Source: Idiomarina sp. X4
GTDB taxonomy: Bacteria > Pseudomonadota > Gammaproteobacteria > Enterobacterales > Alteromonadaceae
Length of the DNA stretch: 64,000 nt
Reading direction: 5' to 3'
Assembly: GCF_002808045.1 (NCBI RefSeq)
Contig: NZ_CP025000.1
Location: 1,240,001-1,304,000, forward strand
Shown here: positions 25,806 through 34,143 of the stretch, one piece after another
Layout of the letters: every line of letters starts with the position of its first letter
Position numbering within the stretch: position 1 is the stretch's first letter
Position numbers and translations under genes: made by a program
Notes under the pieces: model-generated
What the model was told of the DNA's origin: nothing
Databases searched by the model: none
The model's input: only the letters and a program-made list of their open reading frames with translations

Positions 25806-26001
25806 AGCATGCTTATGCTGTGCCTTTGTAAACCCACGCGTAGCTGAATAAGAAGGTTTCAGTCCCTCAGAAGTGCATACTTTAAGGTCTCCTAATAAAA
25901 ATTAGCTGTAAATTGAATGGTCTAGTCAAGAAAAGTTGCCTCGTTCTAAGCCGAGTTAGCCGTTAAAAAGTGCTGGGCGACTTCAGTTTAAGAGAAAACC
26001 C
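25690..26001. other. Intergenic stretch between WYL gene and its decayed 3' copy
   Basis: No convincing gene is seen on either strand. The first ~115 bases belong to repeat copy C; the rest has no clear structure and is probably what is left of a cassette that was lost between copies C and D. Confidence 0.5.
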
Positions 26002-26205
26002 GAAGGAGAAGTCAGGCGGGTGTATATAAATCTAGTAAGCGAAGATCCGAGCAAGCTCAAAAACTGAATTTCGGCTGATAATTGACCAACTTACCTTACG
26101 ACAAAAAATGTCGCTTTCACCTGTTAGTATTTCCTCGATGTTTCGCAATAGCTTTTGTTAAGTGTATTTGAACGCCTTGATTTAGCGTTGCGCTTATATT
26201 TTCTA
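26002..26205. repeat. Copy D: decayed second copy of the WYL 3' end
   Basis: Read in the WYL frame this gives EGEVRRVYINLVSEDPSK before a stop, against EEEIKRMYINVMSEAPEV in the intact gene, so a second WYL 3' end once lay here. Similarity continues into the noncoding downstream bases to about 26205. This is the third repeated junction within the island. Confidence 0.65.
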
Positions 26206-26343
26206 AATAAAAAAGAGACTCGTTCTGCGAGTTGGGAAGATACCGAGCTCGGCTTCGAAAAGATTCACGAACTTAAAAAGTTGGATGAGACTTATAAATT
26301 CGAAGCTGTTTGTTCAAAAGCGTACATGACAGATAAGAGGTGA
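26155..26343 (+). CDS. Small unrecognised open frame
   Basis: A 62-codon frame opens with TTG at 26155 inside repeat copy D and ends overlapping the next gene. The predicted product is charged (ELKKLDETYKFEAV near the end) with no known family. The true start may lie further in, or the frame may not be a gene; it is listed because it abuts the next gene in operon style. Confidence 0.3.
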   Translation: MLSVFERLDLALRLYFLNKKETRSASWEDTELGFEKIHELKKLDETYKFEAVCSKAYMTDKR

Positions 26344-26345
26344 AG

Positions 26346-26600
26346 ATGAGCATATTCAAAAAAGCGAAAAATGATAAGTCACGGTCTCAGTTCAATGCTG
26401 TAGAGCTGGCAAAAGCTATTCGTGTAATTAAAGCGAAATATGGCGTGAGCGAAGAACTGATTCGTAACTTGTTGGATAACGCGCATGAGTTTGATCTTAA
26501 CAAGTACACCTGCTCAGCTCAGCGAATCATAGACTTTTGGGACGATCATTGCGCCGAACAGTTTGCGCATGATTGTGATGAGTACGGAATTGCGGCCTAA
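26346..26600 (+). CDS. Small unrecognised protein, 84 residues
   Basis: The ATG at 26346 follows an AGAGGTG ribosome site. The product has a basic start (IFKKAKNDKSRS), a central helical part (VELAKAIRVIKAKYGVSEEL), and an acidic, Cys/His-containing end (FWDDHCAEQFAHDCDEYGIAA). No family is recognised. It lies 41 bases before the HTH regulator gene in the same direction and is probably co-transcribed with it. Confidence 0.5.
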   Translation: MSIFKKAKNDKSRSQFNAVELAKAIRVIKAKYGVSEELIRNLLDNAHEFDLNKYTCSAQRIIDFWDDHCAEQFAHDCDEYGIAA

Positions 26601-26641
26601 GTCGTTGTAGTCATTAAATCATTTTTCCTGGAGGGTCTTTT

Positions 26642-27319
26642 ATGAATCAGTCAGAGCGAAGAAGAGCTATTGAAAACCAGCATCTCTCAACACGCCGTTC
26701 AGTGACAATCCCAGCGCTGGCATCGATTTTCAGGGTGGCAGAGAACACGATAAAAAGTGATTTGTTATTTCTTGAGAGTCATGGCGTTGCTGTATGCGAG
26801 AACCCGAATGGTAAGCCGCAACGGTGGTTCGCAGTGCGATCAAAAGATGACTTAGAAATGACTCTTGAGGTGGCATGCGCAATCAAACGCATTGAAAAAA
26901 CGGCAAGAGTATTGCTTCCTAAAGCACTCTTCCACGAGGTTGAGTGCCTTTTCAACGCAGCGAATGATGCATATCTAAGCAAGCAAAAAGTGAATCATCG
27001 AAGCAAAGTCATACGGTATGACAACAGTGTCTCTGATATTGACCTCATGAAACACCTACATCGGGGGAAAATAGCAGCGGACACGTTGGAAGAAATTAAG
27101 TCCGCCATTTACACCGCAAATATGTTGCGTCTTGAAATTGATGAATGTGAAGAGGTACTGGGCGATGTGTCATTGGTTGAAGTTGATGAGCAACTGTTTC
27201 TGGAAGGGAATATGTGTGGTGTCAGTGGAAAACTGCAGCGATTTAACACCCGAGATGTTAGTTCCGCAGAAGTTATTGAACGACCACTATTTAGATCTGC
27301 GAGAAACCGAGCCGCATGA
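26642..27319 (+). CDS. HTH (DeoR/WYL-type) transcriptional regulator
   Basis: The 225-residue protein has an N-terminal winged helix: RRSVTIPALASIFRVAENTIKSDLLFLESHGV (about residues 18-49), the DeoR-like recognition pattern of WYL regulators. The rest, including IAADTLEEIKSAIYTANMLRLEID and SLVEVDEQLFLEGN, loosely resembles a WYL-type ligand domain but lacks a clear WYL motif. A GGAGG ribosome site is visible before the ATG. It is the second DNA-binding regulator of the island. Confidence 0.65.
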   Translation: MNQSERRRAIENQHLSTRRSVTIPALASIFRVAENTIKSDLLFLESHGVAVCENPNGKPQRWFAVRSKDDLEMTLEVACAIKRIEKTARVLLPKALFHEVECLFNAANDAYLSKQKVNHRSKVIRYDNSVSDIDLMKHLHRGKIAADTLEEIKSAIYTANMLRLEIDECEEVLGDVSLVEVDEQLFLEGNMCGVSGKLQRFNTRDVSSAEVIERPLFRSARNRAA

Positions 27320-27412
27320 CGTTTAAAAAAACAATGTAAATATTCACGTGTTGTTTAAATGTTAACTGTATTTTGGTAGAGTCCCTTTCGATTTAAGACA
27401 AGCGAGTGTCCG

Positions 27413-28945
27413 ATGAAAATTAAAATATTATTGCTTTCTTCACTATTTTTACTGCCGAGTTATGCCTCTGCTGAGCGGACAAAGATCGTCCCGGAGTACC
27501 TTGATGAAGAAGGCAAGGGGGTCAACGATAAACGGACTCTGACTTTATCTGACGGCACTGAAACGACCGTTGGTGAGTTTCGGAAAAATACCATCGAGTA
27601 TGTTGTACGGGCTATGTCGCTCCAGTTCAAAAATGAAGTATCACTTGCCTGGGGCGTTAAGTTTGGTCCGTTAGACGGCTATGGAGCCTTAACATCAGGT
27701 CCTTCTTTCTCAGTGGTTGATGAGCGCACTGAAAAGGACGAATTCGGGATTATGCAAGAGGGTCGGCATTACCCCTTAACATTGACGGCGGCGTTAACCG
27801 GAAAGCAAACAACGGATTACGACAATTACGGCGAAACTACCTTTGTCGACCGCGATGATGACTTCTTTTTTGACGACATTTCCGATAGTACTGGTTTGCC
27901 CTTGTTGGCAACGGTGGTTTATCACGAACTGACCCACTTTTATGGTTTTGCTGATACAAACTGTCTGGGGGGATGCATTCCAGAGGATTACTCGGTCAAT
28001 ACAACCATGACAGAGCTCCTTCGTTATAACCAGTCTGGGGAGATCCTGTTGTACGACAACATGGATATTGATACTCGAATAGCTGCGGGCAAGAGCAGTG
28101 GCGATTTGTTGCTATCAGGCTCAGAGTCCTCGCAAAATGCGTTTGTTAATGAGCTCGCTGGCGGTATTCAAACGCATGACGAAAAAGCCTACGTCGAAAT
28201 GCTATCAGAGCCACTTTCTGATGGTGGTTATGACCCACAGGTTGGCTCTCACGTGTCCAACGACGTTCAACCGGCTCAATTAATGCGCTCTAGCGTCGCG
28301 CACACGACTGACTTAGGTGTTGCCGCATTTATGCTGTGTGATATCGGCTGGTGCCGTAACGAGGGTGAGGTGATTGACCTGTCGGCTGCTGCGTCGATAA
28401 ACGAAAATGCATCAACGGAGAGTGAGACTCACCTGGTCGTCACCCTGACGAATCAGACGAACAGTGCAGTGGATAATGTCATTTCAAACATTCGTTTTGA
28501 TGCAAATTATCCTGAGCTTTCGGTTGATAGCGCTAACTCCTGCGAAGTTTCAGAAACGGGCTTGTCCTGCACCTTTAATTTTTCCGCGCTTGAAGAGAAA
28601 GAAATACTACTTTCTGTTGGAGCTTTGTCTGAAGCGGGCTATCAAATTGCCGGCGAGATTTACTCTGACGATTATGATGTCGACCGTGATGGCTTTAACA
28701 ATATCCTGGATACGACTCTGACCTTCCCATCTGAAGAAGATACAGGTGGTGATGGTGGTAACGACAATAATGATGACGGCGACGACGGTACTGATGGTGG
28801 TGATTCAGGTAGTGGAAGCGGTGACAGTGGAACCACTCCCCCAGTTAACACAGAATCGGCAAGCGGTGGTTCATCGTCACTGTTTTTCTTCTTAATGCTC
28901 GGACTGGTTTGGTTACTGAGTTACGGCATACCGAAAAGAAAGTAA
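27413..28945 (+). CDS. Secreted zinc metalloprotease-like protein with GlyGly-CTERM anchor
   Basis: The 510-residue protein has a signal peptide (first 20 residues ending YASA), a zinc-metalloprotease motif HELTH at 171-175 followed by FYGFAD, a fibronectin-like or CARDB-like stretch (about 320-430), an Asp/Gly-rich linker (about 440-475), and a C-terminal GGSSSLFFFLMLGL...KRK tail. That tail matches GlyGly-CTERM proteins, which are processed by rhombosortase and exported by the type II system. The third zinc ligand is not certain. It leads an operon-like set with a lipoprotein and a subtilase. It is unusual cargo next to defence-type genes. Confidence 0.8.
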   Translation: MKIKILLLSSLFLLPSYASAERTKIVPEYLDEEGKGVNDKRTLTLSDGTETTVGEFRKNTIEYVVRAMSLQFKNEVSLAWGVKFGPLDGYGALTSGPSFSVVDERTEKDEFGIMQEGRHYPLTLTAALTGKQTTDYDNYGETTFVDRDDDFFFDDISDSTGLPLLATVVYHELTHFYGFADTNCLGGCIPEDYSVNTTMTELLRYNQSGEILLYDNMDIDTRIAAGKSSGDLLLSGSESSQNAFVNELAGGIQTHDEKAYVEMLSEPLSDGGYDPQVGSHVSNDVQPAQLMRSSVAHTTDLGVAAFMLCDIGWCRNEGEVIDLSAAASINENASTESETHLVVTLTNQTNSAVDNVISNIRFDANYPELSVDSANSCEVSETGLSCTFNFSALEEKEILLSVGALSEAGYQIAGEIYSDDYDVDRDGFNNILDTTLTFPSEEDTGGDGGNDNNDDGDDGTDGGDSGSGSGDSGTTPPVNTESASGGSSSLFFFLMLGLVWLLSYGIPKRK

Positions 28946-28988
28946 GTCCTGACTAACAAACAACATTCCTCAATATAAGGATATTCCA

Positions 28989-30209
28989 ATGAAAAAACTG
29001 TTCCTTACGCTGGCGGCTGCCGGCGTGTTATCAGCGTGCGGCGGTGGCGGCTCTGAATCGACACCTCAACTCAGCGTGTCCATCGGCTCCATTAGTAGTA
29101 TTGATGAAAACTCTAGTGAGTCGGTATCTGTCTCGGCGTCTGGCGCGCAGGGCAGTGCGGAGTTCAGTATCGATGTAAATGGCCCTGATGCATTGAGTAT
29201 CGACACGAGCGGTGTTTCAAGTAATGGCGGCAATGTTCAGTTATCACTTGCGGAAATTTTTGAAGATGGTGATGCAACCCTGAGTGTCACCGCCAGAGAC
29301 AGTGAAGGGCGAGTGTCAACAAAGACAGCGTCTATTTCTCTCGTGAATGTTTCGGGGTTCGATAAGATTGAAACGAGCACGACGGCTTCATCAATAGCTG
29401 AAAACTCGGAATTAGAAATTCCTTTAAGCTATTTGGGTAGCCGCGGGACAGTGACGACTAATGTCACAATGAACAGCGCCGGACAAAATACGGTCAGTCA
29501 TTCGGTATCGACGACAAGCTCTGGGGTATTGCTGACATTCACAGCTGATGAGTTCAGTTATAATAACCACCCGGTAACAGTTGAGGTTCAGGCAACGGAT
29601 AGCGAGGGTAAATCTCAATCTATTGCATTTGAGCTAACAACCGAAAACACTTCTGGAAGCGCGTCACTTCAGAGACTTCAGTCTCTAATGTCGTCGGCCC
29701 AGGGTGTTATGGAGTTATCCGAGCAGGCGCTTTTAGTTGAGCGGTTAGAAGAGCTCGCTGTTTTCTTTAATGATAGCTACACAGTACAAAGCCCATCGCT
29801 ACTTTCTCAATTATCAACTGAGGTCAGCTTTGAAGACGCTCGCGCGCTTGAGGACTGGCTGAATGACAGCAATTATCTGGTTCATGAGTACAATACGGGC
29901 GCTGCGATGGAAGCCAACTTTCCTGTGTTTTTCGATAATGCCATTCCGTTGATTGAAAATTATCTTGGCTCGATCAGTACCGTACTGCAGGCGTCGATCG
30001 AAGCGGCCGCACCGATCACCGGCAATATTGAATTGACAGACGTTTATGTTAGTGAGTCCGGAGCGACTGTGTCGCAGTTGGTCGGTAACCCTGCTTTAGG
30101 TGAGTTTCAGGAAGAAACATGGGTGTTTAAACCCGCTTTTGAGTTTCTTGAAGCTATTGCATTTCCAGAATCACAAACTTGTTCACGCAACGACGAAGGT
30201 GAAGCATGA
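28989..30209 (+). CDS. Lipoprotein of the protease operon
   Basis: The 406-residue protein has a lipoprotein signal peptide with lipobox LSAC (Cys at 17) followed by a glycine run. Two Ser/Thr-rich, cadherin-like or Ig-like repeats follow, each beginning with a (S)IDENSSE or SIAENSELE motif (about residues 36 and 135), then a helical C-terminal region (230-400). It lies 43 bases after the metalloprotease gene and overlaps the subtilase gene by 4 bases (ATGA). Probably a surface partner or chaperone of the two proteases; that role is inferred from the operon only. Confidence 0.72.
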   Translation: MKKLFLTLAAAGVLSACGGGGSESTPQLSVSIGSISSIDENSSESVSVSASGAQGSAEFSIDVNGPDALSIDTSGVSSNGGNVQLSLAEIFEDGDATLSVTARDSEGRVSTKTASISLVNVSGFDKIETSTTASSIAENSELEIPLSYLGSRGTVTTNVTMNSAGQNTVSHSVSTTSSGVLLTFTADEFSYNNHPVTVEVQATDSEGKSQSIAFELTTENTSGSASLQRLQSLMSSAQGVMELSEQALLVERLEELAVFFNDSYTVQSPSLLSQLSTEVSFEDARALEDWLNDSNYLVHEYNTGAAMEANFPVFFDNAIPLIENYLGSISTVLQASIEAAAPITGNIELTDVYVSESGATVSQLVGNPALGEFQEETWVFKPAFEFLEAIAFPESQTCSRNDEGEA

Positions 30210-32014
30210 AACATACGTTCAAATTTTTATCTGTCAGTGCGTTAGCCTTTGTTAGTTTGCAAAGTGCAGCGCAGCCATCAAATCTAGACCTGGTGAGATC
30301 AGCTAACACAGTTCGCTTAGTCATCAACGCTGTTGGAGCGCCAAAAGCTATGCAGAGCAGTGCAGATGTAAGCTTTTCCGAAAACTGCGTTTCGACACCT
30401 GATGGCGCAAATGAGTGGTGCCTGAGCAGTGAAAAATCACAGCAGCTTAATGATATGAAAAGCGCGAGTGCAGACATCAAAGGTGGGTTTGAGGTAATAG
30501 AGCTGCAGAGCTACGGATATAGTGCTGAGCGTATTGCGGAGCTATTAAACGAATCGGGGAACTTCGGGTTAGTGGAGGTAGATGCGATCACATACACCGA
30601 CCCTGGCATTGTCAGTAGCGCTTCAAATTCAATGGTAGGTAGTCAGTCAATAAATGACCCGGCCTTTGGCGAATACCAGCTTGATTACTTCCAGAGTGCG
30701 GATGAATCACCTTCAGGCTCAAACATTTTAGGCCTTTGGGATGCCGTCGGCATGGATGCAGTGACTACGGTATCATCGCCGGTTGATTTGATTGTTATGG
30801 ACTCCAGCTTTGTTGCAAACCCGGAAACGCCATACACAGCAGGCGGCCGAAACTTTTCGACTACCGCTCTTGAGCAAGGAGGACCTCAGCAAGAGCGTGG
30901 TGGTAACTACCAACCACCTGCCGAATTAGAGGGACAAAACTGTGGCTCTCATGGGTTAGAGGTTGCCAGTATCGCCACCGCGTTAATGGATAACGGCAAA
31001 AATATGTCAGGAATTACTAACAATGCGAACGTACACGCTATTCGTACTTTGACGTGCGGTACTGGCTTCTTAAGTGACTCAGCGGATGCCCTCGACTGGT
31101 TGGCGGGAAAATCGTTCGAAAATGTCGAGCCATACACCGGTGCTGCGGGGGTTGTGAATATGAGCTTTGCTTCGCAAACCATGACATGTCCTCAGTTTAT
31201 GCAAGATGCCGTTAACCGTGCAACTGAAGCCGGGTTTACTCTGGTGGCCGCCGCCGGTAACTCGGGCGGAAAGGCGTCTGAGTATGCACCTGCAAACTGC
31301 GACAATGTTATCTCTGTGGGGGCTTTAGACCGCGACGGCGAAAAAGCGAACTTCACTAACTCTGATGAAAGCATTGATATCATGACCCAGGGTAAGAGGG
31401 TCGCGGTGGTTTGTGGTGACAGCGAGTATGCTTGCTACGGGCAAGGTACATCGTACTCGGCCCCTATGGTATCTGGTGTGTTAGCTGTGACCAAGCAAGT
31501 AACATTAGCAGATAACCAGCTATTGCACTTCGCTCTGGAAAATAGTGCTCGAAAAGATACGTTGGGTCCTTCTTGCGGTGATGGCAGTTGTGGCGACGGA
31601 TTAATGGATGCATTCGGTGTTTATACGATTGCTCAGCAGGCTCAAGAAGGAGAGCTCAATCGTATTGAGCATGCTCTGGCTGACAAGGATGAGTGTGAGC
31701 AACAGTGGTACATCGATCATTTCGGCAATGAGGGACGTCTGTGCGAAATGTACAAACTCACCTTTATGGGGGGATTCCATAAAGAAGGGGTAGAGTACAA
31801 GTTGGTCTCAATTCCAAAAGGTGGAGATTGGGAAACAGAAACCCCTGTTGTTGAAGGTCAGTTCGCTCAGCCAGTCGTGACTTTAGAGAATATCGATGCA
31901 GAATCATTCGATTATGGCATGCAAGTTTGTGAGAATGGCACCTGTGAAGCTACCAACGTTATGAACACAGAGTTAGCTTTATTAGAAGCCAAGCCTGCTG
32001 TGTGCACTGAGTAA
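30206..32014 (+). CDS. Secreted subtilisin-like (S8) serine protease
   Basis: The 602-residue protein has a signal peptide (to about residue 22, LQSAAQ) and a propeptide-like N-terminus. The S8 catalytic residues appear as Asp199 (VMDSSF), His249 (CGSHGLEVA) and Ser416 (GTSYSAP), with the oxyanion Asn in AAAGNSGG. Extra Cys pairs suggest disulfides. It overlaps the lipoprotein gene upstream by 4 bases. The gene ends 14 bases before the right copy of the 92-bp border repeat, so it is the last gene of the island. Confidence 0.9.
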   Translation: MKHTFKFLSVSALAFVSLQSAAQPSNLDLVRSANTVRLVINAVGAPKAMQSSADVSFSENCVSTPDGANEWCLSSEKSQQLNDMKSASADIKGGFEVIELQSYGYSAERIAELLNESGNFGLVEVDAITYTDPGIVSSASNSMVGSQSINDPAFGEYQLDYFQSADESPSGSNILGLWDAVGMDAVTTVSSPVDLIVMDSSFVANPETPYTAGGRNFSTTALEQGGPQQERGGNYQPPAELEGQNCGSHGLEVASIATALMDNGKNMSGITNNANVHAIRTLTCGTGFLSDSADALDWLAGKSFENVEPYTGAAGVVNMSFASQTMTCPQFMQDAVNRATEAGFTLVAAAGNSGGKASEYAPANCDNVISVGALDRDGEKANFTNSDESIDIMTQGKRVAVVCGDSEYACYGQGTSYSAPMVSGVLAVTKQVTLADNQLLHFALENSARKDTLGPSCGDGSCGDGLMDAFGVYTIAQQAQEGELNRIEHALADKDECEQQWYIDHFGNEGRLCEMYKLTFMGGFHKEGVEYKLVSIPKGGDWETETPVVEGQFAQPVVTLENIDAESFDYGMQVCENGTCEATNVMNTELALLEAKPAVCTE

Positions 32015-32028
32015 TTGAGGTATCTGTG

Positions 32029-32120
32029 ATCTTTCACTGGGCAAACGACTGAAAATTTGTTTTGCTGTGGGTTAGTTACTAGCAACTGACTGCCAACATG
32101 AATAAAACCATGCTTCAACG
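32029..32120. repeat. Right copy of 92-bp direct repeat, at the functional dgt start
   Basis: It matches 18204-18295 at 85 of 92 positions. It comprises about 69 bases upstream of dgt and the first 23 bases of its coding sequence. This copy keeps the dgt frame open, while the left one does not. The 13.8 kb between the copies behaves as one inserted block. Confidence 0.85.
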
Positions 32121-33378
32121 ACGCTCAGGAAAGACCACGCCGTTTAATGCCGCAACGCCGGACAGTGATGCGCAGCGCGATCGTGCGCGAATCATCCACT
32201 CTTCGGCGTTCCGCAGGCTGCAGTCGAAAACTCAGGTACTGGGTGTGGGCGACAACGACTTTTATCGTACGCGGCTGACCCACTCGATGGAGGTTGCTCA
32301 GATTGGCTCAGGTATTTGTGAGCATTTAAAGCAAACTTATGCTGATAATGACGCTATTTCGCAGCAAATCCCGTCTTATTTTCAAATAGAGGCGACCTGT
32401 CTGGCGCATGATTTAGGGCATCCGCCGTTCGGTCATGGCGGCGAGGTTGCGCTGAACTATCACATGCTGGGTCACGGCGGTTTTGAGGGAAACGGGCAAA
32501 CGCTACGTATTTTAAGCAAACTCGGCGAATATTCTGAAAAGCACGGCCTGGATTTGACGCGGCGCACTCTGTTGGGTGTGTTAAAGTATCCGGTGCTGCA
32601 CAGCGAGGTACAACAAGCGGGTTTAACTACTGACACTCCGTTGAACGCCTTTAAACCACCTAAATCGATTCATGATGATGAAAAAGACGTTCTGGAATGG
32701 GCTTTAGAAGAGTTTTCGCCCCACGATCGCGACAAGTTCCGCACAAAAACGGAGAAAGACGGCAAGCGACGCTCCCAATTCAAAGCCTTCGATACCTCGA
32801 TTATGGAACTAGCCGACGACATTTCTTACGGCGTGCATGATTTAGAGGATGCGCTGGCGCTGGGCTTGGTTACAGAAAGACAGTGGCGCGAAGATGTGTT
32901 GCAATTGGCGCAGGAAAACAGCCCTTTCATAGAGGAAGCTTCCTTTTACAACGACAAGCTGTTCTCGCCGGACAGCCGCGACCGCAAACACGCTATTAGC
33001 AAGCTCATTGGTTATTTAGTGCCGCAAATTTCCGTTGAACGGCAGCAACAATTCGAGCACCCGCAACTGGATTTACAGGCAACACTACCTGCAGAAGCTG
33101 AGCATACGCTGGAATTACTAAAAAGCTTTGTCTTCAAGCATGTGATTCGTAGCGCCGAGGTAAAAGCCATGGAGTTTAAAGGCCAGCGCATTATTATGGC
33201 GTTGTTCGAAGCGTTGAATGATGCGCCAGAGCAGCTCCTGCAGCCATCGACATTGCAAAAATACCAGCAGGCGACGAACCCAAAACGTGTCATCTCTGAC
33301 TATATTTCCGGAATGACAGACCACTATGCTCGTAAGCAATACAGCCAACTTTTTAGTAACGGGAGTGAGCAAGCATGA
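32098..33378 (+). CDS. dgt: dGTP triphosphohydrolase-like HD protein
   Basis: The 426-residue protein splits dGTP (or other dNTPs) into the nucleoside and tripolyphosphate. Family signatures are RARIIHSSAFRRLQSKTQV near the N-terminus, RLTHSMEVAQIG with the first His (62), and the HD pair at 104-105 in AHDLGHPPFGHGGE. E. coli Dgt is about 505 residues; this is the shorter type-2 form. dNTP depletion by such enzymes is a known anti-phage strategy. Its ATG lies inside the border repeat, so its promoter was either rebuilt or replaced when the island inserted. The end overlaps the ZIP gene by 4 bases. Confidence 0.95.
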   Translation: MNKTMLQRRSGKTTPFNAATPDSDAQRDRARIIHSSAFRRLQSKTQVLGVGDNDFYRTRLTHSMEVAQIGSGICEHLKQTYADNDAISQQIPSYFQIEATCLAHDLGHPPFGHGGEVALNYHMLGHGGFEGNGQTLRILSKLGEYSEKHGLDLTRRTLLGVLKYPVLHSEVQQAGLTTDTPLNAFKPPKSIHDDEKDVLEWALEEFSPHDRDKFRTKTEKDGKRRSQFKAFDTSIMELADDISYGVHDLEDALALGLVTERQWREDVLQLAQENSPFIEEASFYNDKLFSPDSRDRKHAISKLIGYLVPQISVERQQQFEHPQLDLQATLPAEAEHTLELLKSFVFKHVIRSAEVKAMEFKGQRIIMALFEALNDAPEQLLQPSTLQKYQQATNPKRVISDYISGMTDHYARKQYSQLFSNGSEQA

Positions 33379-34082
33379 CAATCTATTGGATGCTATTACT
33401 CGCTTGGGGGGCGGGCTTGATGGCCTTCCTGGGTGGGACAATCGCTTACCTTGAGGGCTCAGCAAACACCGTTACTAAACGCGAATTTGTACATGGAATA
33501 ACAGCTTTTGGTGGCGGTATTCTGATGGCCGCGGTTGCTTTCGCGCTGGTTCCCGAAGGCATGAAAGAATTGAATGCGTGGCAGTTAGCGCTTTTGTTCG
33601 CGCTCGGTGGGGTTAGCTTTGCGATTGTTGATGCCTGGCTAGCCAAACATGGCGGCAATGTCGCTCAGTTTATGGCGATGTTGCTCGACTTTCTGCCAGA
33701 AGCCATCTCTCTGGGCGCACTCTTTGCGGTCAGCCCAAACACCGCTATTTTACTCGCCGTATTTATTGCGGCTCAAAACTTACCGGAAGGCTTTAACGCG
33801 TATCGCGAATTGCGGTTCGCACAGTTAAGTACTAAAACCGCATTGGCAGGCTTACTTGGCGTGTCGTTATTTGGGCCGGTTGCCGCCTTGATGGGCTACT
33901 GGTGGCTGCGCGATGCACCGGAAATTACGGCCATGATAATGAGCTTTGCGGCAGGTGGCATTCTTTATTTGGTGTTTCAGGATATCGCACCCCAAGCGCG
34001 TATGCGCCGACATTGGACACCATCGCTTGGCGCTGTCTTCGGATTTATCGTTGGAATGCTGAGTAAACAGTTGTTGGGATAA
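33375..34082 (+). CDS. ZIP-family divalent metal transporter
   Basis: The 235-residue inner-membrane protein has about eight hydrophobic segments and the two conserved ZIP motifs: MLLDFLPEAISLGALF (helix 4) and AAQNLPEGFNAY (helix 5), which hold the metal-binding residues. ZIP proteins import zinc, iron or manganese. It is coupled to dgt by ATGA; Dgt-type HD enzymes need a divalent metal, so the pairing is reasonable, but a functional link is inference. A strong terminator follows immediately. Confidence 0.9.
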   Translation: MTIYWMLLLAWGAGLMAFLGGTIAYLEGSANTVTKREFVHGITAFGGGILMAAVAFALVPEGMKELNAWQLALLFALGGVSFAIVDAWLAKHGGNVAQFMAMLLDFLPEAISLGALFAVSPNTAILLAVFIAAQNLPEGFNAYRELRFAQLSTKTALAGLLGVSLFGPVAALMGYWWLRDAPEITAMIMSFAAGGILYLVFQDIAPQARMRRHWTPSLGAVFGFIVGMLSKQLLG

Positions 34083-34083
34083 T

Positions 34084-34111
34084 AAAAAGGGCGCCAAACC
34101 GGCGCCCTTTT
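34084..34111. terminator. Bidirectional rho-independent terminator
   Basis: GGGCGCC (34089-34095) pairs with GGCGCCC (34101-34107) over an AAACC loop, with an A tract before and a T tract after. It can end both the dgt-ZIP transcript and the opposing subtilase transcript. Confidence 0.9.
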
Positions 34112-34143
34112 AGTTCAAGGAGTTTTTTAACTAGCGAAGAAGC

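Noticed and set aside
8049..32097. CRISPR array or insertion sequence
   Set aside because: No regularly spaced short repeats and no transposase frame were seen; the repeats present are long, two-copy and contain gene ends.
18204..32120. Prophage or conjugative element
   Set aside because: No integrase, terminase, capsid, relaxase or secretion gene is visible between the repeats.
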